A stretch of DNA of 48,761 bases from Limisphaerales bacterium. GTDB lineage: Bacteria; Verrucomicrobiota; Verrucomicrobiia; Limisphaerales; UBA1096. The notes below the pieces were generated by a model, which was not told where the DNA came from, made no database searches, and was given only the letters and a program-made list of their open reading frames with translations. Shown here piece by piece: positions 36,380 through 45,354 of this stretch; position 1 is the stretch's first letter; each line of letters begins with the position of its first letter. The position numbers were made by a program, and so were the translations under genes. The stretch is taken from assembly GCA_004213515.1 (NCBI GenBank), contig SHAK01000015.1:1-48761 (forward strand), in the 5' to 3' direction.

Positions 36380-37990
36380 CTATTCTAAGCCGTATTTTTC
36401 AATCCATGATTGTGGAAGTGTTCCGAAACTGAGAAGCCAATTGTTAAACTTTTTTAATGGCCAATTACGACCCTCAACAAGTTTTTTATATAACCGAGCA
36501 TTTTCAAGTTTTCCAAGCCAATAACTCATTGGAACTGCGGGGCTCATTGTATACCAGTTAACATCAGCTTCAGCTCTGGCTTTGGTGAATCCGAGATGCT
36601 TTTGCATATGTTTAACCGCCTGATTATAGCTATAGGCTTTTGTTTGTAACCTTAAATCAACAATTATGCGATGGCAGCGCCAAAGAGCATCGTGTAATTG
36701 CTGCAATTTTAGTTCGGGTGATTTAATTATACCAAGATCGACGCTCATTTGCTCACACCATAAAGTCCACCCTTCATAAAAAATTGCATGATTGTCAAAG
36801 ACTCTTCGCCATTTTCTAGGATGAGAGTTTGCTGTGATAAATTGTAAATGATGACCTGGATATGCTTCGTGAGCGCATGTTAGCTCTAACCCGAAATGTT
36901 GTTGTAGTTCAGCTAGTTTTTCGTCTTTATTTTTTTTCTTTGAGCCTAAGTCATTAACCCAGAAATATCCTCGTTGCCTTTTATCAAATGGCCCTGGTGG
37001 AGAATAGGCTGCCATTGGAATAACATGAGCCATAAAGTCTGGAACCAATGTTATTTTTAATGAGTCGCCTTTTGGGAACGTTATAGCATCTGCAGCTTTA
37101 AATTTTTGAATGATCTTATCGTTAGTTTTTTTGTATAGATCTAGTAAGTCCCCCTTTGGTTTCCATTGGGATCGGGCTACCTCAACGATAGATTTGGATG
37201 AGTTGTGCTTTTTAAGTTTTGTGAACTCTTTTTTTAATTGGTTTCCAACGCGATCGATTTCAGAAAGGGCAATAGCTTCTACTTGGCCAACAGTATAATC
37301 CAAGCCAAGTTCATCTCGAATGCGTCGTTCAAGGATTTCGCTTCCTATAGCAAATGAACCTGGATTCGCTAATGGCTTCTTTAAGATATTCTCATAATAT
37401 CCCTTGCATGCTTTCTTGCATAAATTAATTAGAGAATTATCTTTTTGTTCGTTTCCGTTATTTCTTAGAAACGTTTTTAGGGCTTCAAAGAATGAATCGG
37501 ATGCTTTAAATGAAGAAATCATAATATTGAGCCAAACGCGTTCTGGTTTGTCGATTAGCTTTGCTGCTTGTTTAAGATAACGTTGCGACTCTTTTAGCAA
37601 GCTTCTAATATTTTTCGCTGCACGTTTTGGTTCGGTTTCACTGCGTTGCAATTCTTGTAGTAGAAATTCAAGAACTTCGTCTATACCTTTAGGATGAAGA
37701 GCATGTTTTTTTCGTTCGAAGTCTTCACATTCCCTTAAAAGCCTAGAACTGAAAGCCAAACGATCCAAATTTTGTTCATTTGACAGATTGGATGGGGGTA
37801 TTTTATCAAGTTTCAACAATGCGTCTTTACGTTTTTTTTGTTGGCGATTCAGTGAAGAAAAAGAAACGCTGTTCATTTTACCTTCCCCAGATTTTAAGCC
37901 TACATACGTCGCGTCTGAAGGGTGTGTCGCGTAATAGTTGTTGAAGTAATTTTTAAGGAGTTCTTCAAAGATTTTCGAAGTTTTTGGCAT
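36380..37990 (-). CDS. DUF885 family putative metallo-hydrolase
   Basis: A 536-residue helical protein of the DUF885 family. Its signature HEAYPGHH lies at residues 374-381 (H374, E375, H380, H381), a likely zinc site, with YEGWTLWCEQM about 35 residues later, as in gluzincin-like peptidases. There is no signal peptide or lipobox at the N-terminus (MPKTSKIFEELLK), whereas many family members are exported, so this one is probably cytoplasmic. The activity is unproven; a carboxypeptidase or amidase is the usual guess. It is the first gene of the minus-strand group and diverges from module B. Confidence 0.85.
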   Translation of the reverse strand: MPKTSKIFEELLKNYFNNYYATHPSDATYVGLKSGEGKMNSVSFSSLNRQQKKRKDALLKLDKIPPSNLSNEQNLDRLAFSSRLLRECEDFERKKHALHPKGIDEVLEFLLQELQRSETEPKRAAKNIRSLLKESQRYLKQAAKLIDKPERVWLNIMISSFKASDSFFEALKTFLRNNGNEQKDNSLINLCKKACKGYYENILKKPLANPGSFAIGSEILERRIRDELGLDYTVGQVEAIALSEIDRVGNQLKKEFTKLKKHNSSKSIVEVARSQWKPKGDLLDLYKKTNDKIIQKFKAADAITFPKGDSLKITLVPDFMAHVIPMAAYSPPGPFDKRQRGYFWVNDLGSKKKNKDEKLAELQQHFGLELTCAHEAYPGHHLQFITANSHPRKWRRVFDNHAIFYEGWTLWCEQMSVDLGIIKSPELKLQQLHDALWRCHRIIVDLRLQTKAYSYNQAVKHMQKHLGFTKARAEADVNWYTMSPAVPMSYWLGKLENARLYKKLVEGRNWPLKKFNNWLLSFGTLPQSWIEKYGLE

Positions 37991-38113
37991 CTGCGCTATT
38001 TTAGATCTCCATTATAAGTTAAGGCAAACCAAAGGAATCGTCTTTTTTCTAAGATTTGGCCTTGAGACTAAATATATGGACGTTATATTTGTGTTTAAGA
38101 AAACGGTAGCTTC

Positions 38114-41095
38114 ATGTTGGATTTTTTATTTAATTATCTTTTTAGAAGATTGTTCGCGCTTTTATTATTTGCGCTTACAACAAACCATTTGCGAGCTGAA
38201 TTGTCAGATGCAGCTAAGATTGAATTTTTTGATAAAAAAATTAATCCGATTCTTCAGAAGGCTTGTTACAAATGTCACGGTGGAAAGAATAAGCTTAAAG
38301 GCGAGTTGCGTTTGACTAGCCGGGCAGGAATATTAAGAGGCGGAGAATCTGGTGCTGCACTTAATTTTAGTAAGCCTGAAGAAAGCCTATTGTTAACAAT
38401 GCTTTCTTGGAAAGATGAGAATCATGAAATGCCGCCCAATGAAAAACTGCCTGATGATCAAATTTCATTATTGACTCAATGGGTAAAGCTTGGCGCTCCG
38501 TTTAATCCGGCTAAAGAAATTCACGGTATAGATGTTGCTAATGCGGAATTGCCGACAAATAAAATTAATAAGCGAACAAAAAGTGCTTGGGCTTTCAATT
38601 CCGGGAATTTGGCAGCTATTCCAAAAACGGATAATGATCAATGGCAAAAAAGTAGTATTGATGCTTTTGTTTTTTCCAATCTTAAAAAGAAGGGGCTTCT
38701 CCCTAATGGGCCAGCTTCTAAACAAGTACTTATCAGACGAGCTTATTACGGATTGACTGGCTTGCCTCCTTCATTAGAGGACGTAAATGCATTTGTTGAG
38801 GATAATTCCCCTAATGCTTTTGAGAAGGTAGTAGACAAATTGTTGGCTTCAGATCAATACGGAGAAAAGTGGGGGCGTCATTGGCTTGACTTGGTTCGAT
38901 ATGCTGAAACGAATGGTTATGAACGTGATAGTCGGAAAGATCTTATTTGGAAATATCGCGATTATGTTATTAGGGCGTTTAATGAAGACAAGCCTTATGA
39001 TCGCTTTATAAAAGAGCAATTGGCCGGTGACTTATTGCCTGATAAGGATAAAGATAGCATTACAGCTACTGGATTCTATAGGCTTGGAATTTGGGATGAT
39101 GAACCAGCTGATCGCGAGCTAGCTCGGTATGAGTATTTAGATGATATTCTAAGAACATCAGGTGAGACATTTCTTGGCATGACAATTGGCTGTGCGAGAT
39201 GTCACGATCATAAGATTGATCCTATATCACAAAGAGACTATTACTCCATGCTTTCGTTCTTTAGTGATATTTCGGGACACGGAAAGGGGAATCGCAATCA
39301 TTTGCCCATAAGTGATCCTGATGAAAAAGAGGTTTATGATAGGGCGGTTAAGCAAAAGCAGTTACAAATAAACAAGCTTCAGGCTAAGATTAGTCCTATT
39401 GAGGAAAATTTTGTCGCTAAATTGTCCAAAATCAGACCAGAGTTAAAACTGCAAACCGGTGCTTCTAAAGGCAATAATAACAATTGGGTAATTCCAGATG
39501 CTACTCGTGGAAAGGGGGTTGTTTGGGAATTCTCTTTCGACAAGCCCGAGGATAATTGGTTCGAAATTGCATTTGATGATAGTAAATGGCGTAAGGGGCG
39601 GGGTGGTTTTGGTTCGCCAGAAACTCCTGGGGCCAAGGTTAGAACACCGTGGCATTCTAAAGAGATTTGGTTGCGCCGTGATTTTAGGCTAGATGTTATT
39701 CCTGGGAAATTAACACTGAAAATTCATCATGATGAAGATGCGGAAGTTTACCTTAACGGTAAGCTAATAAAGGAATTTACGGGGCATCGTAAAAACTATG
39801 CTGAGTTTGATATTACTAAAGAATGTTTGGATGTTTTTCAGACTGGGAGAAATACATTGGCAATTTACTGTAAACAAACAAGCGGAGGTCAGTATATTGA
39901 TGCTGGTTTAGTAGTGGATCAAAGCAAGCCGGCTCTTCCTGTTTTGGCGCGTCTTTATGGAAAGGATGTTCTCGGGGAATCCAATTTGAATAATTATATG
40001 GGTTTGATAGAGAGTCTGGAGAAAATTCAGGCTCAAAAAATCACATTAAAAACAGAATATGCCATGGGTGTTGCTGAGGATTCCCGCCGTAAAATGTGGA
40101 TATTGCGGCGAGGCATGCCGGCGTTAAAGGGTGAAGAGGTAAAACCAGCGTTTCCGGAAATATTGGCTGCACCAGTTGCTCATATTCCAAATGATTATGC
40201 TGTTGGGAAGTCTACAGGAAAAAGGCGTGTTCTTGCTGAATGGATAGCAAGTTCAGGTAATCCAATGACCGCTCGTGTAATGTCTAATCGCATATGGCAA
40301 CATCATTTTGGTCGAGGTATTGTTAGAAGCTCAAATAACTTTGGATTTCTTGGAGAAGAACCGACTCATCCGGAATTATTAAATTGGTTGGCTAGTGAAT
40401 TGATATCGGGAGGTTGGAAGCTTAAGCGGATTCACAAGTTGATTATGATGAGTAAGACTTATCAAATGGATTCGAAAGGTAATGAACCGGCTTTAGCTAA
40501 AGATCCTAATAATGATTACTTTTGGAGATATGATATGCGTCGCTTATCAGCTGAGGAAATACGTGACTCAATTCTTAATCTTTCAGGTAAGTTAAATCTC
40601 AAGATGGGAGGTCCAAGTATTTACACTGAAGTCCCTCGAGAAGTTCTTGCTACATCATCCCGACCTGGTGGAGCTTGGGGTAATTCATCTGAGGAGGATC
40701 GTAATAGGAGAAGTGTTTATATTTACGTTAAGCGCTCCCTGCACGAGCCATTTCTTAGTGCTTTTGATTGGGCAGACACGGACAATACATGTGATGTTCG
40801 TTTTGTTACTACAGTGCCTACCCAAACTTTAACATTGTTAAATAGTAAGTTTCTAAATGACTCTGCAGAGACTTTAGCTAAATATGTAGAAAATAAAGCC
40901 CCTAATGATATTAGAGCGCAAGTTAGTCATGCGCTATATAATGCTACTAATCGAAAACCTAGTGAAATTGATATTCAGGACGGTTTAGACTTAATTAAGG
41001 ATTTAAAAGAAAAATCTAAGGCAACAAAAGAGCAAGCTATGCAGCGATTTTGCCTTTTAGTTTTAAATTTAAATGAATTTCTTTATCTAGACTAA
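38114..41095 (+). CDS. PSD1 protein with N-terminal planctomycete cytochrome c, module B
   Basis: A 993-residue exported protein with a signal peptide ending near HLRAELS. The planctomycete cytochrome c domain (about 35-125) binds haem at C51-Y-K-C54-H55 and carries the distal HEMPPNEKLP methionine region. DUF1549 follows (about 155-385), with a second CxxCH at C360-A-R-C363-H364 (CHDHKIDPIS). A beta-sandwich insert (about 460-600, DDSKWRKGRGGFG, EVYLNGKLI) resembles the domain seen in glycosidases. DUF1553 (about 690-960) ends the protein. It is paired with the DUF1501 gene 22 bases downstream. It differs from module A by the extra haem domain. Confidence 0.92.
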   Translation: MLDFLFNYLFRRLFALLLFALTTNHLRAELSDAAKIEFFDKKINPILQKACYKCHGGKNKLKGELRLTSRAGILRGGESGAALNFSKPEESLLLTMLSWKDENHEMPPNEKLPDDQISLLTQWVKLGAPFNPAKEIHGIDVANAELPTNKINKRTKSAWAFNSGNLAAIPKTDNDQWQKSSIDAFVFSNLKKKGLLPNGPASKQVLIRRAYYGLTGLPPSLEDVNAFVEDNSPNAFEKVVDKLLASDQYGEKWGRHWLDLVRYAETNGYERDSRKDLIWKYRDYVIRAFNEDKPYDRFIKEQLAGDLLPDKDKDSITATGFYRLGIWDDEPADRELARYEYLDDILRTSGETFLGMTIGCARCHDHKIDPISQRDYYSMLSFFSDISGHGKGNRNHLPISDPDEKEVYDRAVKQKQLQINKLQAKISPIEENFVAKLSKIRPELKLQTGASKGNNNNWVIPDATRGKGVVWEFSFDKPEDNWFEIAFDDSKWRKGRGGFGSPETPGAKVRTPWHSKEIWLRRDFRLDVIPGKLTLKIHHDEDAEVYLNGKLIKEFTGHRKNYAEFDITKECLDVFQTGRNTLAIYCKQTSGGQYIDAGLVVDQSKPALPVLARLYGKDVLGESNLNNYMGLIESLEKIQAQKITLKTEYAMGVAEDSRRKMWILRRGMPALKGEEVKPAFPEILAAPVAHIPNDYAVGKSTGKRRVLAEWIASSGNPMTARVMSNRIWQHHFGRGIVRSSNNFGFLGEEPTHPELLNWLASELISGGWKLKRIHKLIMMSKTYQMDSKGNEPALAKDPNNDYFWRYDMRRLSAEEIRDSILNLSGKLNLKMGGPSIYTEVPREVLATSSRPGGAWGNSSEEDRNRRSVYIYVKRSLHEPFLSAFDWADTDNTCDVRFVTTVPTQTLTLLNSKFLNDSAETLAKYVENKAPNDIRAQVSHALYNATNRKPSEIDIQDGLDLIKDLKEKSKATKEQAMQRFCLLVLNLNEFLYLD

Positions 41096-41117
41096 ATAAT
41101 TAATTTAACGATCTACT

Positions 41118-42596
41118 ATGAACAATAATCGACCAAAAAACACATTCTGTGGACAGTTTAATCGACGTGAATATCTTCATCAGGTAGGTGGTGGTTTTAC
41201 ATCACTTGCGATGGCAGGGTTGATGGCTAAGGATGGTTTTATTCGTAGTCAGGCAAATGCAGCTGACGGCAAAACTCCCTGGCAAAATCCTCTGGCACCG
41301 AAAGATCCGCCTCTACCAGCCAAAGCTAAAAACGTTATTTTCCTTTTCATGTACGGGGGGCCTAGTCATGTCGATACCTTTGAATATAAACCTGAGTTAT
41401 ATCCACTAGATGGTAAAACTATAGACGTGAAGACTTTTGGCCGAGGTGGAAAAAAGAATGGTGGTAGGGTAGTGGGGCCGAAATGGGATTTTAAACAGTA
41501 TGGACAGTGCGGAAAGCATGTTAGTGATTTATTTCCTAATATTGGTAACCATGTAGATAAAATTTCATTTCTTCATTCTATGACAGCTGACTCGCCAATT
41601 CATGGATCAGCAATGTTAAATATGAACTCAGGTAGTGTTCTCAGTGGGCGTCCTTCAATGGGTTCCTGGGTTAATTACGGTTTAGGTTCTGTGAATGAAA
41701 ATCTTCCGGGTTATGTGGTAATGTTAGACCCAACAGGTGGCCCAATTAGTGGTGCCAAAAATTGGACTAGTGGATACATGCCCGCTGCTTATCAAGGTGT
41801 CGTTATGAATGCTAGCGGCTCGACACCGATTCTTGATCTGAAAAATGCCCGTAATATGAGTCGTGATCAACAGAGAATGCTCATAGACAAATTAAATAAA
41901 TATAATAGCCGACATCTCAGTGATCGTATTGATAACACTGCATTATCTGCACGAATATCTAGTTATGAATTGGCTTACAAAATGCAAATGAGTGCTCCTG
42001 AGGCAGTTGATTTTGATACCGAGCCTGAGCACGTCAAAAATTTGTATGGATTAAATCAAGATCGCACACGTGATTTCGGTAAGAAATGTTTACTCGCACG
42101 AAGATTAGTTGAGCGTGGAGTTCGATTTATTCAAATTTATTCTGGGGGTAATCACAATGATGCTAACTGGGATGCCCATGGTGACTTGGTTAAAAATCAT
42201 AATTATCATGCTGGTAATACAGATAAGCCTATTGCTGGGTTGCTTGAGGATTTGCAGCAACGTGGAATGTTGGATGAGACGCTTATAATTTGGGGAGGTG
42301 AATTTGGTCGCCAGCCTACAGCTGAATATGCAAAGGGAACAGGCCGTGATCATAATAGTTATGGGTTTACTATGTGGATGGCTGGAGGTGGGATTAAAGG
42401 GGGAACGAGTCTTGGGAAAACAGATGAGTTAGGTAGTGCTGCAGTTGAAAAACCTCTACATGTAAAGAATATGCATGCAACTGTTTTAAAACAATTAGGA
42501 TTTGATCCAAATGAACTAAGTTATTTTTATCGTGGTTTAGATCAACGTTTAGTTGGTGTCGAGGGTGGCGATCCTATTAACGAGATCATAGCCTAA
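41118..42596 (+). CDS. DUF1501 protein (Tat-exported), module B
   Basis: A 492-residue protein with an N-terminal twin-arginine motif (FNRREYLHQVGGG) and a hydrophobic stretch to QANAAD, so exported by Tat. The DUF1501 body shows FMYGGPSHVDTFEYKPEL, the SPIHGSAMLNMNSG region, GGNHNDANWDAHG and IIWGGEFGRQP, the alkaline-phosphatase-like metal-site blocks. It has the same overall order as the module A homologue but is clearly diverged, so the two pairs are old paralogues. A rho-independent terminator follows 21 bases after its stop codon. Confidence 0.9.
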   Translation: MNNNRPKNTFCGQFNRREYLHQVGGGFTSLAMAGLMAKDGFIRSQANAADGKTPWQNPLAPKDPPLPAKAKNVIFLFMYGGPSHVDTFEYKPELYPLDGKTIDVKTFGRGGKKNGGRVVGPKWDFKQYGQCGKHVSDLFPNIGNHVDKISFLHSMTADSPIHGSAMLNMNSGSVLSGRPSMGSWVNYGLGSVNENLPGYVVMLDPTGGPISGAKNWTSGYMPAAYQGVVMNASGSTPILDLKNARNMSRDQQRMLIDKLNKYNSRHLSDRIDNTALSARISSYELAYKMQMSAPEAVDFDTEPEHVKNLYGLNQDRTRDFGKKCLLARRLVERGVRFIQIYSGGNHNDANWDAHGDLVKNHNYHAGNTDKPIAGLLEDLQQRGMLDETLIIWGGEFGRQPTAEYAKGTGRDHNSYGFTMWMAGGGIKGGTSLGKTDELGSAAVEKPLHVKNMHATVLKQLGFDPNELSYFYRGLDQRLVGVEGGDPINEIIA

Positions 42597-42617
42597 TGAA
42601 TTAGTTTATTTTTTTCT

Positions 42618-42641
42618 GCGGGGCTTTAGCCCCGCTTTTTT
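42618..42641 (+). terminator. Strong rho-independent terminator after module B
   Basis: A perfect 7-bp GC-rich stem (GCGGGGC, 42618-42624, with GCCCCGC, 42629-42635) and a TTTA loop run directly into six T residues (42636-42641). It closes the PSD1-DUF1501 transcript and separates it from the next gene at 42676. Confidence 0.92.
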
Positions 42642-42664
42642 GTGCATAAATGAATTTTATTTTT

Positions 42665-42670
42665 TATAAT
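42665..42670 (+). promoter_or_regulatory. Possible -10 box giving a leaderless transcript
   Basis: An exact TATAAT lies 5 bases before the ATG at 42676 and just after the terminator, where a promoter is needed. Transcription would then start at or next to the ATG. The -35 region (about 42640-42647) is poor, so confidence is low. Confidence 0.35.
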
Positions 42671-42675
42671 CCCAT

Positions 42676-45285
42676 ATGAATAAGTTTATTTTATTAATAC
42701 TTTTAGTTTGCAGTTTAATAACTGTATCAGGGCAAGAAATCCAAAATCCTCCAATCCCAAATTTTCATACACCTGAGGAGTCTATGAAAAGGATTAAGCT
42801 TCAGGATGGTTTTAAATTGGAGTTGGTTGCTAGTGAACCAGACATTAATGAGCCTGTTATTATTGAATGGGATGCAAATGGGCGTCTCTACGTTGTTGAG
42901 ATGAACACATATATGCAGGACATTGATGGTAAAAACCAACGTGATGCCACTAGTCGAGTTGTTCGTTTTGAGGATACCAACGGCGATGGCAATATGGATA
43001 AGCACACAGTGTTTATTGACAGTCTTGTTTTGCCTCGGATGTTATTGACTACAACTAAAGATAAAGTTGTGGTTCGTGAAACCGATACTTTTGATTTGTA
43101 TTCTTATGAGGACACAGACGGCGATGGCAAGTCGGACAAAAAAGAGCTTGTGTATAAAGGGGGAAGGCGTGGAGGTAATCTGGAACATCAGCCTAGCGGG
43201 ATGCGTTGGAATATTGATAATTGGATGTACGTTACCTATTCGAATCGTCGATACAGATTACGGCCAAATGGAATGATAGAGTCGGAGAAAATTGCTGTCG
43301 GAACAGGCCAATGGGGCATTGCATATGACGAAATGGGTCAGTTAATTTTTTCAACTGCAGGAGGTGAACGTGTAGCGCATCATTTCCAAATTATGCCTCA
43401 GTATGGATCTTTAAGTTTATCCGGTGAAATGGAACCGGGATTTGAGGTTCCTTATCCAATTACTGCAACACCAGATGTTCAAGGTGGACTGCGACGAATA
43501 AAATCAAATGGAACCTTGAATAAGTTTACAGGATGTTGTGGCCCTTCTGTTTTCTTGGGAGATAATGGTCCTGTTGATATGTATGGTGATTATATTGTAT
43601 GCGAGCCAGTAGGCCGGCTAATTCGTCGAGCAAAAATTAACAAAGTTAAGGGTAAAAATGTTTTGTCTAATGTTTATCCCGGTCAGGAGTTTATTGCCTC
43701 GACTGATATGAATTTCCGGCCAGTAAATTCCGCTACCGGTCCTGATGGAGCTTTATATATATGCGATATGTATCGAGGTATTATTCAGGAGGGTAACTGG
43801 GTTCGTGAAGGATCTTTTCTTAGACCTGTGGTAGAGAAATACAAATTACAGAATAACGTTCGTCGAGGTCGCGTTTATCGTGTTGTTCATAAAGATTATC
43901 GCAAAAAGAAATCGCCTAAGATGTTTGATGAGAAAACAGGATCTTTAGTGAAATATTTATCACACCAGAATGGTTGGTGGCGAATGACTGCACAAAAGGA
44001 AATAATTTTAAGGCAAGACAAGTCGATTGGGTCGAGGTTACAAAAACTAGTTAGAGAGGGTAAGGGCATAGGTAGAATTCATGCGATGTGGACTATGGAG
44101 GGATTAGGTTTGGCGGGACCGGAATTCGCACTACCACTTTTAAGTGATAGTGATCATAGAGTCAGGCAGACCGCAATTCGCCTTTTGGAACCATTCTTTT
44201 TGTCCGGAGACAATTCTTATTTAAAAAATGTAGTTTCATTGATGAAAGATGATAATCCAAGGGTAGTCGCCCAAGCTATTAATTCTATTCAATTTCTTCA
44301 GTCTCCGGAAGTAACCGATCATATTCTTGATGGCATGATGGCTAATGATAATAATGAGTTTGTAAAAGGTGTTGGTAGGTTAGCATTGAGCATTAAAAAG
44401 GGTGGCCGTAACTCACGTAATTCTAGTTCTCTTTCTGTTTCGGGTTTACATTCTTTTAAAAAGGGGCGTGATATTTATAACTCACTTTGTTTGGCTTGTC
44501 ATGGAAAGGACGGTAAAGGAACTCCTGTCGAAGGTGAAGGGACAATGGCCCCGTCATTGGTTGGAACTCCGCGATTGGTAGGTAGCCCTGATGCGCCAAT
44601 TAGAATTGTTTTACATGGTTTAACTGGTCCAATTGATGGTGAAACTTTCATTCAACAAATGATTCCAATGAAGTCTAACAGTGATCAATGGATTGCAGAT
44701 GTGCTTACTTATGTAAGAAACAGTTTTGGTAATAATGCTTCAGAAATTAAGGTGGAGAAAGTCAAGGCTATTCGTGAATTAACCAACACAAGAGTTAACT
44801 CCTATACACAACAAGATTTAACTGAATTTCTTCCCATTGTTAAGAGAGAGATGAAAAAATGGTCTTTCAATTCTAGCCATGGATCTCACTCTGCAAAGCG
44901 AGCTGCAGATGGTCGATTAGACTCCCGCTTTTCAACAGATAGCCCACAAGTTCCCGGTATGATATTTGAGGTTGATATGAAAAAAATACGTAATATCTAT
45001 AGAATTGTTTTGGACACAACTGGTTCTGCCCGTGATTATCCTCGAGGCTATGAGGTGACAATTTCTAAAGATGGTAAATTTTGGAGTAATCCAATAGCCA
45101 AAGGCAAAGGAGTAAGCGCAATCACATATATTGATTTTAATCCAATAGCAGCCAGACATTTCCGTATAAAGCAGACGAGTAGTGTGAAAGGTCTACATTG
45201 GTCGGTTCATGAGATGAGTGTCTTCGAAAAAAGCAAAATAGTTGTTAGAGACTTAGATGGTAATTCAAAAATTAATAAGAGTTAA
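42676..45285 (+). CDS. PVC-type dehydrogenase / HEAT / cytochrome c / F5-8C protein
   Basis: An 869-residue exported protein with signal peptide 1-19 (ending VSGQE). The PVC-type membrane-bound dehydrogenase propeller spans about 30-415 (LQDGFKLELVASEPDINEP, EDTNGDGNMDK, ATGPDGALYICDMYRG). HEAT repeats follow (425-580). A cytochrome c domain has C605-L-A-C608-H609 (ACHGKDGKGT). A discoidin/F5-8 type C beta-sandwich (about 720-850) ends the protein and probably binds carbohydrate. It shares its dehydrogenase-HEAT-haem core with the 1712-residue protein at 31164, but lacks the deacetylase and VCBS parts. It is likely a sugar or alcohol oxidase with an external electron acceptor; the substrate is unknown. 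Confidence 0.9.
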   Translation: MNKFILLILLVCSLITVSGQEIQNPPIPNFHTPEESMKRIKLQDGFKLELVASEPDINEPVIIEWDANGRLYVVEMNTYMQDIDGKNQRDATSRVVRFEDTNGDGNMDKHTVFIDSLVLPRMLLTTTKDKVVVRETDTFDLYSYEDTDGDGKSDKKELVYKGGRRGGNLEHQPSGMRWNIDNWMYVTYSNRRYRLRPNGMIESEKIAVGTGQWGIAYDEMGQLIFSTAGGERVAHHFQIMPQYGSLSLSGEMEPGFEVPYPITATPDVQGGLRRIKSNGTLNKFTGCCGPSVFLGDNGPVDMYGDYIVCEPVGRLIRRAKINKVKGKNVLSNVYPGQEFIASTDMNFRPVNSATGPDGALYICDMYRGIIQEGNWVREGSFLRPVVEKYKLQNNVRRGRVYRVVHKDYRKKKSPKMFDEKTGSLVKYLSHQNGWWRMTAQKEIILRQDKSIGSRLQKLVREGKGIGRIHAMWTMEGLGLAGPEFALPLLSDSDHRVRQTAIRLLEPFFLSGDNSYLKNVVSLMKDDNPRVVAQAINSIQFLQSPEVTDHILDGMMANDNNEFVKGVGRLALSIKKGGRNSRNSSSLSVSGLHSFKKGRDIYNSLCLACHGKDGKGTPVEGEGTMAPSLVGTPRLVGSPDAPIRIVLHGLTGPIDGETFIQQMIPMKSNSDQWIADVLTYVRNSFGNNASEIKVEKVKAIRELTNTRVNSYTQQDLTEFLPIVKREMKKWSFNSSHGSHSAKRAADGRLDSRFSTDSPQVPGMIFEVDMKKIRNIYRIVLDTTGSARDYPRGYEVTISKDGKFWSNPIAKGKGVSAITYIDFNPIAARHFRIKQTSSVKGLHWSVHEMSVFEKSKIVVRDLDGNSKINKS

Positions 45286-45354
45286 AGGTTACAAAGAAAA
45301 TAATTCTACAAGTTTTAGTGGTTATATAAGCTTTTAAAGTATCCAAAAGGCATA

